From contig NZ_JACVVX010000014.1 in NCBI RefSeq assembly GCF_014534685.1, positions 1-44,217 on the forward strand: DNA of 44,217 nucleotides, in the 5' to 3' direction. Made by a program: the position numbers and the translations under genes. Shown here in pieces: positions 7,835 through 16,546 of this stretch. How positions within the stretch are numbered: position 1 is the stretch's first letter; every line of letters begins with the position of its first letter. A model generated the notes under the pieces. It ran no database searches, had not been told where the DNA came from, and was given only the letters and a program-made list of their open reading frames with translations. Origin of the DNA: Oryzicola mucosus. Its GTDB lineage: Bacteria > Pseudomonadota > Alphaproteobacteria > Rhizobiales > Rhizobiaceae.

Positions 7835-8839
7835 GTGCTTGCGGCAGTCAGAAGTAACATTCTTCCCCTTTTCTTCGTCCTCTTGTTTGGGCTTTCTTTC
7901 ACCACCGACGCGTACGCGCAGTATCTTATCAATCTGATGCTCGTTTACGTGGTTGTCGCCCAGGGCTTGAACCTGATCCTGGGCTTCGCTGGAATGTTTG
8001 CCTTCGCACATGGCGCGTTCATGGCGATCGGAGCCTATGTATCGGCGCTTCTCATGAACAAGTTTGGCGTGTCCTATCTGGTTGCCATGCCGGCGGCGGG
8101 CCTCGCCGCAGCGCTTGTCGGCTGCAGCATCGGCATTCCGGCGATCCGCGTAAGCGGCCTCTATCTTGCCATGGTCACCATGGGCTTCTCCGAGATTGTC
8201 CAATGGATACTCAGGAACTGGAAGCCGGTCACCAGCGGCACCGATGGCATCAGCGTCGCATCGCCCGTTTTCTTCGGTGTCGAGTTGAGCGACGACTTTC
8301 AAACCTTCTATATCATCCTGGCGGTTTGTGCCGTGATGACGGCCCTGGCCCAGTTCATCATACGCTCGCGTCTCGGCCGGGCGTTCGTGGCTATCCGGGA
8401 TAGCGAGATCGCCGCACAAAGCAGCGGCATCAATGTCGCGCGAACGAAGGTGTTGGCCTTTGCAATCAGCGCGTTCTATGCGGGCGTCGGAGGTTCGCTT
8501 TTCTCGCTGACGCAGCACTATATCAACCCGGACAACTTCAATCTCTACCAGACCATCATGCAGTTCTGCATGGTCATCGTGGGCGGCGCCTCCAGCCTCA
8601 TCGGCCCCTTCATCGGCGCGACCATCCTGACGTGGCTGCCGGAATTGCTGCGCAACGCGCAGGCTTTCCAGGAAATCGGCTTCGGATTGCTGCTGATCGT
8701 GTTCGTGATTTTCGTGCCGAAGGGATTGGCAGGGCTGTTGATCGACAAAGGGATACTTCCTCGTGAGGAATACTCCAGTCGCGTCCGCGGCAAGTGGGTC
8801 GTGCGGAAAGAACGCGCAGAAGGCTCGGAGCGCACATGA
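7835..8839 (+). CDS. Branched-chain amino acid-type ABC permease (LivM family)
   Basis: A 334-residue membrane protein, the second channel subunit. LivM features are LNLILGFAGMFAFAHGAFMAIGAY, GCSIGIPAIRVSGLYLAMVTMGF and RSRLGRAFVAIRDSEIAAQSSGI (cytoplasmic coupling loop), ending in a basic cytoplasmic tail. The start is GTG at 7835 with GAGGG about 9 bp upstream, only 3 bp after the LivH stop. The stop overlaps the next start codon as ATGA, showing tight translational coupling with the ATPase gene. Confidence 0.93.
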   Translation: MLAAVRSNILPLFFVLLFGLSFTTDAYAQYLINLMLVYVVVAQGLNLILGFAGMFAFAHGAFMAIGAYVSALLMNKFGVSYLVAMPAAGLAAALVGCSIGIPAIRVSGLYLAMVTMGFSEIVQWILRNWKPVTSGTDGISVASPVFFGVELSDDFQTFYIILAVCAVMTALAQFIIRSRLGRAFVAIRDSEIAAQSSGINVARTKVLAFAISAFYAGVGGSLFSLTQHYINPDNFNLYQTIMQFCMVIVGGASSLIGPFIGATILTWLPELLRNAQAFQEIGFGLLLIVFVIFVPKGLAGLLIDKGILPREEYSSRVRGKWVVRKERAEGSERT

Positions 8840-9603
8840 CCCAGATTCTTAAGCTAGAGGGGCTAATGGTCCGGTTTGGCGGCCTCACCGCCGTGAATGG
8901 CGTTAGCCTGACCATCGCCTCAGGGGAGATCCGTGGGCTCATCGGCCCGAACGGCGCCGGAAAGACCACTCTGTTCAACGCAATCTCCGGTTTGGCTCCG
9001 GCGAGTGCTGGAAGCGTCCATCTCGACGGACTTGAAATCACCTCGAAATCCGCGCCGCAACGTGCCGCCCTTGGCATACGCCGCACATTCCAGACCGTGC
9101 AGCTCGTGCAAAGCTTCACCGTCTATGAAAATCTGCTTTTCGGCCTCCACACGAGGGCGGGAAATCCGCTGACCCGTCTGATCGTCGGCTCCTATGCGAC
9201 GCCGGATGCTGACGCCGATGCCATTATCGACGAGGTGCTGGATTATCTCGGCATGCGGGACCTGAAGCATCGTGTCGTCGACACGCTGACCATCGCCCAT
9301 CAGCGCTATGTCGAGATCGGCCGGGCGCTCGTCGCCAGGCCGAAACTTCTGATGCTCGACGAGCCCACGGCCGGGCTTTCTCCAGCACAGATCGAACGAC
9401 TTGACGATCTGATCGGCAGGCTCTCATCCGATTGGAAGGTTTCGATCCTGCTGGTCGAGCATGTGATCCCGCTTGTCGTTAAATTGTGCAGCAGGATCAC
9501 GGTGCTCGACCGGGGACGCGTGATCGCGGAGGGCACGGGCGCCGAGATCGGTCAGGATGCAGCCGTTCAAAAGGCCTATCTGGGAGAACGCCTGGATGCT
9601 TGA
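8836..9603 (+). CDS. Branched-chain amino acid-type ABC ATPase (LivG family)
   Basis: A 255-residue nucleotide-binding subunit. Walker A is GPNGAGKTT, the Q-loop lies in IRRTFQTVQL, Walker B is LLMLDEPTAGLSP, and the switch His is in LLVEHVIP. The ABC signature, usually LSYGQQ-like, reads LTIAHQRYVEIGRAL here, a degenerate form that still leads into the expected helix. ATG 8836 overlaps the LivM stop and has GGAG upstream; a longer GTG reading from 8794 is less likely. It pairs with the LivF-type ATPase to power import. Confidence 0.92.
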   Translation: MTQILKLEGLMVRFGGLTAVNGVSLTIASGEIRGLIGPNGAGKTTLFNAISGLAPASAGSVHLDGLEITSKSAPQRAALGIRRTFQTVQLVQSFTVYENLLFGLHTRAGNPLTRLIVGSYATPDADADAIIDEVLDYLGMRDLKHRVVDTLTIAHQRYVEIGRALVARPKLLMLDEPTAGLSPAQIERLDDLIGRLSSDWKVSILLVEHVIPLVVKLCSRITVLDRGRVIAEGTGAEIGQDAAVQKAYLGERLDA

Positions 9604-10297
9604 GGTTTCCGGTCTGGAGGCGGGATATGGCCCGCAACTGGTGCTCAAGGGCGTTTCCATGCAAGTGCCGAAAGGCGAGATCGTCGCGCTTCTTGGCGGC
9701 AACGGCGCGGGAAAGACCACGACTCTCAGCGCCATCATGGGGCTGATATCCGCCCGCAAGGGAACCGTACGTTTCGCAGGCGTGCCGATACAGTCCAAGC
9801 CGGCGCATCGCGTGTTCGGTCATGGCGTGGCCCTGGTTCCGCAGTGGCGCGAACTCTTCAGCGAGATGTCGGTGTTGGAGCATCTCGATCTCGGCGCGAT
9901 GCAACGCTGCCGACGTTCCGAGATTGGGCAGCGCATCGAATCCGTGCTGGAGTATTTTCCCGAATTGCGTTCCCATCTGCACCGGAGGGCGGGCGCTCTG
10001 TCGGGTGGACAGCAACAGATGGTGGCGATTGCCCGCGCCCTGGCTTCGGAGCCGAAGCTGCTGATGCTCGACGAGCCGTCGATGGGGCTCGCGCCGATGA
10101 TCGTGAGTGAACTTGGACGCACGATCAAGCGGCTCAACGAGACGGGAAAATCGATCCTGCTCGTTGAGCAGAACGTGCATCTCGCCCTTAGCGTGGCGAG
10201 CTATATCTATATCATTCGTGGTGGAACCATCGTGAAGCACGGCCCCACAGTCGCGTTCGCCGACGAGCGAGAGTTGTTCCAGTCTTATATCGGCTGA
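9596..10297 (+). CDS. Branched-chain amino acid-type ABC ATPase (LivF family)
   Basis: A 233-residue ATPase, the second nucleotide-binding subunit. Walker A is GGNGAGKTTT, the signature is LSGGQQQM, Walker B is LLMLDEPSMGLAP, and the switch region is ILLVEQNV, as expected for LivF. The ATG at 9596 overlaps the LivG stop by 8 bp with GGGAGAA upstream. It is the last gene of the five-gene importer operon, followed by a hairpin shared with the convergent aminotransferase gene. Confidence 0.93.
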   Translation: MLEVSGLEAGYGPQLVLKGVSMQVPKGEIVALLGGNGAGKTTTLSAIMGLISARKGTVRFAGVPIQSKPAHRVFGHGVALVPQWRELFSEMSVLEHLDLGAMQRCRRSEIGQRIESVLEYFPELRSHLHRRAGALSGGQQQMVAIARALASEPKLLMLDEPSMGLAPMIVSELGRTIKRLNETGKSILLVEQNVHLALSVASYIYIIRGGTIVKHGPTVAFADERELFQSYIG

Positions 10298-10304
10298 TAG
10301 CAGG

Positions 10305-10323
10305 CTCCCGATATCGTCGGGAG
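10305..10323. terminator. Convergent hairpin after the importer operon
   Basis: CTCCCGA (10305-10311) and TCGGGAG (10317-10323) form a perfect 7-bp stem with a 5-base loop, 8 bp after the LivF stop and 47 bp from the end of the oppositely oriented aminotransferase gene. No long T-run follows on either strand, so efficiency is uncertain. Confidence 0.5.
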
Positions 10324-10369
10324 GGCTGCTTCCCTAATTCCGGCTCTCTGTGCGTGATGGCGACCAGGT

Positions 10370-11746
10370 TTAGGTCGCCGGACCGCGGGAGACCTTCGCC
10401 AGACCTGCTTCCATGGCGGCCGCGATTTCGTCGCTGTCCTTCCGCGTCAACACCAGCGGAGGCGACAGGAGAATGTTGTGACCGACGATGCGGACCAGCA
10501 TCCCGGCGTCAAACATGGCGTCACCCACCGCACCCATGAAGGTTTTGCCGGCCGGCTGTTTCGTCTTGCGGTCGGCGACGAACTCCATCGCCATCATCAA
10601 CCCCCTGCCGCGCACATTGCCGATCGCTTCATGCGTGTCCATCATGGACCGGAAGCGCGACAGCAGATAGTCACCCTCTCTGGCGGCATTCGCCGGCAGG
10701 TCGAGGCGAACGGTTTCGGCCAGGCATGCAAGCGCGGCTGCGCAACCCACGGGGTGTCCGGAGTAAGTATAGCCATGAGAGATGACGCCCATCGCATCCT
10801 TGTTGGCCTTGAACGCGGTCTCGATTCGCTCGTTGACGGCGACCGCGCCCATCGGGAAGTAGCCTGATGTGATGGCCTTGGCGAGGCACATCATGTCCGG
10901 CTTGACGCCCCAGCCCCGCGCGCCGAACCATGCTCCCGCGCGGCCGAAGCCTGTGATAACCTCATCAGCAATCAACAAGATTTCATGCCGATCGAGCAGC
11001 GCGCGTAATTTCGGCCAATAGGTCTCTGGAGGAACAATGACGCCGCCAGCGCCGAGTACGGGCTCTGCGATGAACGCGGCGATCGTGTCGGCGCCCTGGA
11101 AAGCGATCTCGTCCTCGATGGCCGCCAGGCAAAGGTCGGTCAGCCTGGATGGATCGCTCTCATTGAACATGTTCCGGTAGTCGAACGGCACCGGCATGTG
11201 AAAGCATCCGGGCAAGAGCGGCTCGTAGACCCGCCGGAACACGTTGTTTCCATTCACCGACGCTCCGCCGAAATGTGTGCCATGATAGCCGCGCTTGAGC
11301 GACAGGAACTTCGTGCGATCGACATGGCCGGACAGTTTCCAATACTGTCGCGCTAGGCGCAGCGCGGTTTCGACCGAATCGGACCCTCCAGACGTGAAGA
11401 AGACGCGCCGCATGTCCTCCTGATCGAGCATATCCACCAAGACGTCGCTCAACTCGATCAGTTTCTCGTTGGTCGTCCCCTTGAACGCGGAGCTGTACGG
11501 CAGATCGGCGAGCTGCTGGGCTATGGCGTCTTTGACTGGCTGGTTTGAGTAGCCGAGGTTCACATTCCACAGTCCAGCGCATGCGTCGATCACCCTGCGT
11601 CCATCATCGTCGAACAGATGAACGCCTTCACCCCGAGAGATGATGCGCGGCGGGTGCTCCTCAAGGTCGTTCGGGTGCGCCATCGGGTGGTAAACCTTCT
11701 TGGCGTTCATCTCGCGAAGATAATTTTTGTTGCGCGCGCTGCTCAT
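10370..11746 (-). CDS. Class III (omega) aminotransferase, PLP-dependent
   Basis: 458 residues, a full-length class III aminotransferase. Such enzymes move the amino group of a primary amine or omega-amino acid to pyruvate or a 2-oxo acid, leaving an aldehyde or ketone. The visible features are the SGGSDSVETALRLAR phosphate-binding region (about 119-133), the Asp of ADEVITGFGR (about 261) that contacts the pyridine nitrogen, and the Schiff-base Lys in CLAKAITSGYFPMG (about 290). ATG 11746 has AAAGG at 8 bp. It is divergent from RidA, and RidA proteins clear the reactive enamines and imines that PLP enzymes release. The family also contains omega-amino acid:pyruvate and polyamine aminotransferases, so a diamine or aryl-alkyl amine is plausible. 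Confidence 0.92.
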   Translation of the reverse strand: MSSARNKNYLREMNAKKVYHPMAHPNDLEEHPPRIISRGEGVHLFDDDGRRVIDACAGLWNVNLGYSNQPVKDAIAQQLADLPYSSAFKGTTNEKLIELSDVLVDMLDQEDMRRVFFTSGGSDSVETALRLARQYWKLSGHVDRTKFLSLKRGYHGTHFGGASVNGNNVFRRVYEPLLPGCFHMPVPFDYRNMFNESDPSRLTDLCLAAIEDEIAFQGADTIAAFIAEPVLGAGGVIVPPETYWPKLRALLDRHEILLIADEVITGFGRAGAWFGARGWGVKPDMMCLAKAITSGYFPMGAVAVNERIETAFKANKDAMGVISHGYTYSGHPVGCAAALACLAETVRLDLPANAAREGDYLLSRFRSMMDTHEAIGNVRGRGLMMAMEFVADRKTKQPAGKTFMGAVGDAMFDAGMLVRIVGHNILLSPPLVLTRKDSDEIAAAMEAGLAKVSRGPAT

Positions 11747-11840
11747 GAGGTCGCCTTTCTTACCCGATCCGGTCTAGCGACCGGAGCCGTTCGCAATCCG
11801 CGCCAAAGGATTGGCCCAAAAAGCATTCCCAACGGGACAA

Positions 11841-11892
11841 TTTACATACATATAGCAGCTGTCTATATAGATTAATCATGTTGTCAATTGAC
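11841..11892 (+). promoter_or_regulatory. Promoter with overlapping inverted repeats, upstream of RidA
   Basis: TTTACA (11841-11846) and TATATA (11864-11869) are exactly 17 bp apart, a good promoter for the rightward RidA operon. The near-palindrome TATAGCAGCTGTCTATA (11851-11867) fills the spacer and -10, and the perfect 10-bp palindrome GTCAATTGAC lies at 11883-11892. Either could be a repressor site affecting both divergent operons. Confidence 0.55.
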
Positions 11893-11992
11893 TCATGCCG
11901 ATCGATGTTACGGTCCGTAGCGGAGGCGCGTCGCCCAAAAGTCCGGCGAGACCAGACTTTTCGCCTTTGGATTTTCGTAGGAGACTGGACGC

Positions 11993-12343
11993 ATGGACAT
12001 TGAGCGTATCGAGCCCGGCCAACGCTCGAGTGCCGCCGTCATATTCGGCGATTTCATCTTTATCTCCGGCCAGGTTGGAACTCCAGGTACCACTGTCGCC
12101 GAGCAGACACGGCAGATACTGGCGCGGATCGACGATCTGCTGGGGCAGTCTAACTCGGACCGGTCGCGTATCCTGCAAGCGGTAATATGGCTGGCTGACA
12201 TCAGCACATTTGACGAGATGAACTCGGTTTGGATGGAGTGGATTCCGCAAGGTCGCGCGCCGGCGCGTGCGACAGGCGAATCCCGTCTTGTTACACCCGA
12301 ATACGCGGTCGAAATTTACGTTACTGCCGCCCGTTCAAAGTAG
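11993..12343 (+). CDS. RidA/YjgF family enamine/imine deaminase
   Basis: A 116-residue single-domain Rid protein. Members form trimers that hydrolyse reactive 2-aminoacrylate-type enamines and imines to 2-oxo compounds and ammonia. The strand IFISGQVG, the loop with the conserved Arg in APARATGESRL (equivalent to the Arg that holds the substrate carboxylate in RidA) and the final VEIYVTAA strand with its Glu are all visible. AGGAG lies about 10 bp before the ATG. It is 43 bp upstream of a YtcJ-like amidohydrolase and divergent from a PLP aminotransferase. Rid proteins outside the core RidA subgroup are frequent in catabolic clusters, where they hydrolyse pathway imines. Confidence 0.9.
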   Translation: MDIERIEPGQRSSAAVIFGDFIFISGQVGTPGTTVAEQTRQILARIDDLLGQSNSDRSRILQAVIWLADISTFDEMNSVWMEWIPQGRAPARATGESRLVTPEYAVEIYVTAARSK

Positions 12344-12386
12344 GCGGTCACACCTGTTCGCTTGACGGCTGCAATAAAGGACGCAA

Positions 12387-14030
12387 ATGAACCCGGGCAA
12401 GAAAAAGGCTGACTTCATCCTGCGCAATTCCAGGATATGCACGATGGATGACGCCCTGCCCTGGGCGTCTGCGCTTGCCGTGCAGAACGGGCGCTTCATC
12501 GCCGTGGGCGCATCCGAAGCGGTGGATACGCATATCGGCCGTGAGACCGAGGTCGTCGACGGCCTTGGCGCCTTCGTTATGCCAGGGCTGCTGGATTCAC
12601 ACTGCCACGCGGTCGAGGCGGCCCGGGCCGATCTGTATGAGGTGAGACTTTCGGGAACCGATGGTCTCGACGACGTCATCCGCTCCGTGGGCGATGCTCT
12701 GACCCGGCTGGCCGGTAAAGGCTGGCTGAAAGGGGCAGGGTGGTCGATACGGCTGATTGACCAGATGCGTCTGCCTGGGGCGCTGGCCGCGCTTGATCAG
12801 GTCACAGCCGATCGTCCGATGGTGCTGCGTGACAGCAGCCACCATGCCATGTTCGCCAACTCCGCGGCTCTGCGGATTGCTGACGTCTCAGCGGCCGACG
12901 TCAAGGGCGGATTGGTCGACCGTCGCGCCGATGGCAGCTTGTCCGGGCTGCTCTTCGAGGATGCGTGCGGCCTTATCGATCGCGCCATCCCATTGGATGA
13001 AGATGCCGTGCGGCGCAGGAGCGCTCTCCACGCCGTTTCGACGTACAACAGTTTCGGCGTCACTGGCTTTGTCCAGGCTGCGACGACAGAGATGACGATG
13101 AAGCTTTTCAGCGATCTGGATCGAGAGGGCAGTCTCTCCGCCTGGGTCGCGACATGCATTGCTACGGATACGATCCTGACGCCTGAAAGGGAAGGGATCG
13201 GCGCCGAAACGATCGCCCGGCGCAACACCTACCGCTCCCATCATGTGGTCGTCGACTTCGTCAAGTTTTTCATGGACGGCGTGCCGGGCGCGCGTACGGC
13301 GTCATTCCTTTCGCCATATGCGCTGCGCGAGGGTGTCGGGGCTGAACCTGCTCCATTCCACTCCGCCGAAGCATTGAGCAGGTTGATCCAACCCCTCGAT
13401 GCCAATGGGATCCATGTCAAGGTCCATGCTGTTGGAGACAGGGCCATCCGGGAAACGCTGGATGCAATCGCATCCGTCCGCCATCAAAACGGGGGAGGCG
13501 GCCCGCAGCATTCGATCGCGCATCTCAGTTATATATCGGATGCCGACATCCCACGCTTGCGAGAACTCGATGTGGCGGCGGACCTCTGCCCTCCACTGTG
13601 GTTTCCCAATGCGATCCTGCAAGCCAACGCGGTCGCGCTCGGCAACGAGCGTGCGGACCGCGCGTGGCCGATCGGAGACATATTACGCTCCGGCGCGACT
13701 GCGGTCTTAGGAACGGATTGGCCGATTGTTTCGTCGCCAAATCCATGGCCCGGACTCGCTGCCCTGGTGACCCGCGAAGACCCCAGTCGCTGCGTGTCCG
13801 GCGTCTTCAGGCCAGACCAGGCATTGACGTTGCAACAGGCGTTGCGCCTTTGCACTTGCAACGTCGCAGCGTACATGGGCATCGGCGATCGGACCGGTTC
13901 CATCGCGTGCGGCAAATCCGCCGATTTCGCCTTTCTGGATCGCAATCTGCTTGAGGTGCGTCCTCAGGATATTGCTGACACACGAGTGTCGAAGACATAC
14001 TTCGGCGGGCGCCTAGTCTATTCCCGATGA
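12387..14030 (+). CDS. YtcJ-like metal-dependent amidohydrolase
   Basis: 547 residues, the length usual for the amidohydrolase_3/YtcJ group, which hydrolyses C-N bonds of amides or N-formyl compounds. In order: the N-terminal beta-sandwich segment (FILRNSRICTMDD), the first metal-ligand region LLDSHCHAVEA (about residues 69-79), the metal-site His of HVKVHAVGDRAI, the His of HSIAHLSYI, and the late Asp of VLGTDWPI. No signal peptide, so cytoplasmic. AAAGGA precedes the ATG. It shares an operon with RidA. The nearby polyamine-type importer has its own promoter but probably supplies this pathway. An N-acyl or formamide intermediate is a reasonable guess for the substrate, not a demonstrated one. 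Confidence 0.88.
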   Translation: MNPGKKKADFILRNSRICTMDDALPWASALAVQNGRFIAVGASEAVDTHIGRETEVVDGLGAFVMPGLLDSHCHAVEAARADLYEVRLSGTDGLDDVIRSVGDALTRLAGKGWLKGAGWSIRLIDQMRLPGALAALDQVTADRPMVLRDSSHHAMFANSAALRIADVSAADVKGGLVDRRADGSLSGLLFEDACGLIDRAIPLDEDAVRRRSALHAVSTYNSFGVTGFVQAATTEMTMKLFSDLDREGSLSAWVATCIATDTILTPEREGIGAETIARRNTYRSHHVVVDFVKFFMDGVPGARTASFLSPYALREGVGAEPAPFHSAEALSRLIQPLDANGIHVKVHAVGDRAIRETLDAIASVRHQNGGGGPQHSIAHLSYISDADIPRLRELDVAADLCPPLWFPNAILQANAVALGNERADRAWPIGDILRSGATAVLGTDWPIVSSPNPWPGLAALVTREDPSRCVSGVFRPDQALTLQQALRLCTCNVAAYMGIGDRTGSIACGKSADFAFLDRNLLEVRPQDIADTRVSKTYFGGRLVYSR

Positions 14031-14100
14031 ATCGGAGCACCATGCCAGCATCTCGCACGGAGCGGGCGCCGGCGTCCTTACACGGAACGCGTGTCCGTCC

Positions 14101-14158
14101 TTGACATCCGAAGAGAGGTGGCAATTATATACAGTTGATATGTTAATTCCTATAACAT
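14101..14158 (+). promoter_or_regulatory. Promoter and inverted repeat upstream of polyamine-type importer
   Basis: TTGACA (14101-14106) and TTATAT (14125-14130) are spaced by 18 bp. Just downstream, ATGTTA (14140-14145) and TAACAT (14153-14158) form a 6-bp inverted repeat around 7 bp, placed where a repressor could block transcription. It is distinct from the TACATAATGTA operator seen at other operons. Confidence 0.55.
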
Positions 14159-14235
14159 GTATCGACGGGAGCCGGAACGAGCCTCAAGCGGAACAAATAT
14201 CGACTCGGCTCATCAACCATCAGAGGGGTATCACC

Positions 14236-15297
14236 ATGAAACTGACGACGAACAAGGCGTTGATAGGTCTGTACCTAGCCGCATCTACGATTCTCATTCT
14301 ATCCTCGCCAGCCCGCAGCGATGGCCTTTCGCTTGCGTTGTTCACAAGTCCTCTGGGCGAGGTGCTGAAGACCGCAGCCATCGAGCCTTTCCGCGAGGTA
14401 ACCAAGATCGATGTGAAGGCCGACAACCGGGACTGGGGCATCGGCGCGGTTCGAGCCAAGATCGAAAGCGACAGCGGCGTGTGGGACCTCGTGACGGTCG
14501 AAGACGCCGAGGCCATACAAGGTTGCGATGAAGGCTATTTTGCCAAGATCGACAAGTCGAAGATTGCCGGCCTCGAAGACTTCGATCTGATGGACGACAA
14601 GTTGGAATGCGCCGTGCCCTTCGTTTTCTACGGTACGGTGCTTGCCTACGACAAGGCGCGGATCGGCGACGAACCAACCTCCTGGGCCGATTTGTGGGAT
14701 GTGAAAAAATGGCCCGGACGGCGTGGAATGAACAAGACGCCGATGGCGACGCTGGAACTGGCGTTGATGGCGGACGGTGTCGAACGTGACCAGGTTTATG
14801 CAGTGCTCGCCACCCCCGAAGGCGTCGACAGGGCGTTCAAGAAGCTTGATGAACTCAAGCCCAACATTGTCTGGTGGCAAAACCCCGGCCAGTCCCGCCA
14901 GATGCTGGCCGCAGGCGAGATCGTAATGTCGGTGACGTACGACAACGGCATCCGGTTTTTCAACAAGACGCAAGGGACCAATTTTGGCCTGGTCCGCAGC
15001 AACACGATCACCCATGTCAACTATTGGGCGCTTGTCGAGGGCAGCAAGAACGTAGACAACGCCTACGCCTTCCTCAATTACGCCGCGAAGCCCGAGGTAC
15101 AGGCTGCCGTGACGAACGGGCTGGCGATTTCGACGCCGAACAGGAAGGCAATGGACTTCGTTCAGTCGGACCTAAAGCCGTTCCTCACGTCGAACCCGAA
15201 CAATCTGAAGGAGTCGCTGAAGCTTGATCCACAGTTCTGGGTGGACAATTACGACGCTCTGTCGCAACGTTTCGACGCATGGGTCAGCGCGGGATGA
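14236..15297 (+). CDS. ABC transporter substrate-binding protein, spermidine/putrescine (PotD) type
   Basis: 353 residues with a clear signal peptide (MKLTTNK, hydrophobic GLYLAASTILILSS, cleavage near ARSDG). The mature protein has family 1 binding-protein segments: TSPLGEVLKTAAIEPF, the WDLVTVEDAEA hinge, VPFVFYGTVLAYD, TSWADLWDVKKWPGRRGM and NYWALVEGSKN, all typical of PotD-like proteins. ATG 14236 is chosen for the AGGGG site and signal peptide; the frame is open further upstream without a plausible start. The ligand is probably a cationic or amine-containing small molecule, but PotD relatives also bind opines and other compounds. Confidence 0.92.
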   Translation: MKLTTNKALIGLYLAASTILILSSPARSDGLSLALFTSPLGEVLKTAAIEPFREVTKIDVKADNRDWGIGAVRAKIESDSGVWDLVTVEDAEAIQGCDEGYFAKIDKSKIAGLEDFDLMDDKLECAVPFVFYGTVLAYDKARIGDEPTSWADLWDVKKWPGRRGMNKTPMATLELALMADGVERDQVYAVLATPEGVDRAFKKLDELKPNIVWWQNPGQSRQMLAAGEIVMSVTYDNGIRFFNKTQGTNFGLVRSNTITHVNYWALVEGSKNVDNAYAFLNYAAKPEVQAAVTNGLAISTPNRKAMDFVQSDLKPFLTSNPNNLKESLKLDPQFWVDNYDALSQRFDAWVSAG

Positions 15298-15301
15298 GGC
15301 A

Positions 15302-16546
15302 TTGGCAACAGCGGGAAATCACTTGCCGAACATAGCGCGTGATCAGGCTCGCTCGGAGCGTGCGGCGAAGTTCCGCGCGCTCATGCTGGTTGTTCCGATC
15401 CTGCTGTTCCTGCTGGTCGTCTTCATTGGTCCTGTCGTCAAACTCTTGAGCCGAAGCGTCGATGATCGCGACGTGGCTTCAGCGCTTCCACAGACAGCCC
15501 AGGCGCTTGCTGAGTGGCGATGGGGTACGCCCCTTCCCGATGCGGCGTATGGCGCAATGGTCGGAGACCTGCGCGCCGCATCGACCCCGGCAAACCTGGC
15601 GCCGGCGGCCGGTCGGCTCAACTATTCCCTGCCGGGCATGCGCGCTCTGTTGATGACGACCCGGACAAAGCTTCAGGCCCTCGATCGGCCGGAAGCCGAT
15701 CCGAAGTCGATTTTGATTTCCCTCTCCGCCAAATGGGCGGAGCCCGCGACATGGGCCAACATTCGGCAAGCGGCCGGGCCGATAACCGATTTTTATCTGC
15801 TGACCGCCGTCGATCTGAAACGCGACTTCGATGGGTCCATCGCGCGCGTGCCCCCGTCGCAAAGCTCTTTCCTGCCGAGCATCCGGACCACGTTCGTCAT
15901 CGCCTTTACCGTCACCTTGCTGGCCATAGTTTTCGGCTTTCCATTTGCTTATCTCATGGCGTCGGCGACAGAGCGTGTAGCGGGGATCATGATGTTCGTC
16001 GTGCTGTTGCCCTTCCTCACGGCGACCATGGTTCGGATACTGGCCTGGGGGATTCTGCTCGGACGCGAGGGCGTCATCAATTATGGTCTTCTTTCTTCCG
16101 GCCTCGTCGACGGCCCATTGGACCTTCTTTACAACCGGACCGCGGTTAACATCGCGCTCCTGCATATTTTCGTACCGTATATGATCCTTCCGCTCTACAG
16201 CGTCATGAAGACCGTACCGCTGTCGCATATGCGCGCGGCGGCTTCTCTTGGTGCACCGCCATTTACGGCCTTTCGGCGTGTCTATCTGCCGCAGATCGCG
16301 CCCGGACTGGCGGCCGGTTCGCTGCTCGTCTTCATCCAATGCTTGGGCGTCTTCGTCGTGCCGGCTATTCTTGGGGGCGCCCAGGAGCAGGGCTTGCCGT
16401 CGTTGATCGCGCACTACGTCAACAAGACCCTCAACTGGGGCCTGGCCGCCGCCCTGTCGGTTATTCTCCTGGTGTCAGTCTACCTGGTCTACTGGCTGTT
16501 TGTGACGTTGACCAAATCGGCATCTCTGAGCTTGGGTACACGATGA
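15302..16546 (+). CDS. Polyamine-type ABC permease (PotB family) with large periplasmic insert
   Basis: About 414 residues. A first membrane span (LMLVVPILLFLLVVFIG) is followed by an insert of about 130 hydrophilic residues before the five remaining spans. The coupling loop (HMRAAASLGAPPFTAFRRVYLPQIAPG, the EAA motif) identifies a PotB-type permease. Ordinary PotB proteins are near 280-300 residues; the difference is that insert, which should lie in the periplasm. The start is uncertain: TTG at 15302 and TTG at 15323 are the candidates just after the binding-protein stop, and ATG appears only inside the first span. The stop overlaps the next ATG (ATGA). Confidence 0.88.
   Translation: MATAGNHLPNIARDQARSERAAKFRALMLVVPILLFLLVVFIGPVVKLLSRSVDDRDVASALPQTAQALAEWRWGTPLPDAAYGAMVGDLRAASTPANLAPAAGRLNYSLPGMRALLMTTRTKLQALDRPEADPKSILISLSAKWAEPATWANIRQAAGPITDFYLLTAVDLKRDFDGSIARVPPSQSSFLPSIRTTFVIAFTVTLLAIVFGFPFAYLMASATERVAGIMMFVVLLPFLTATMVRILAWGILLGREGVINYGLLSSGLVDGPLDLLYNRTAVNIALLHIFVPYMILPLYSVMKTVPLSHMRAAASLGAPPFTAFRRVYLPQIAPGLAAGSLLVFIQCLGVFVVPAILGGAQEQGLPSLIAHYVNKTLNWGLAAALSVILLVSVYLVYWLFVTLTKSASLSLGTR

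Noticed and set aside
7367-8518. 383-codon leftward open frame opposite the LivH/LivM genes.
   Set aside because: Translation is a charged Asp/His/Gln/Arg-rich mirror of membrane-protein codons, not a real protein.
14101-14235. Possible N-terminal extension of the PotD-type binding protein.
   Set aside because: It would place the signal peptide 45 residues inside the protein and overlaps the promoter; the ATG at 14236 has a good ribosome site.
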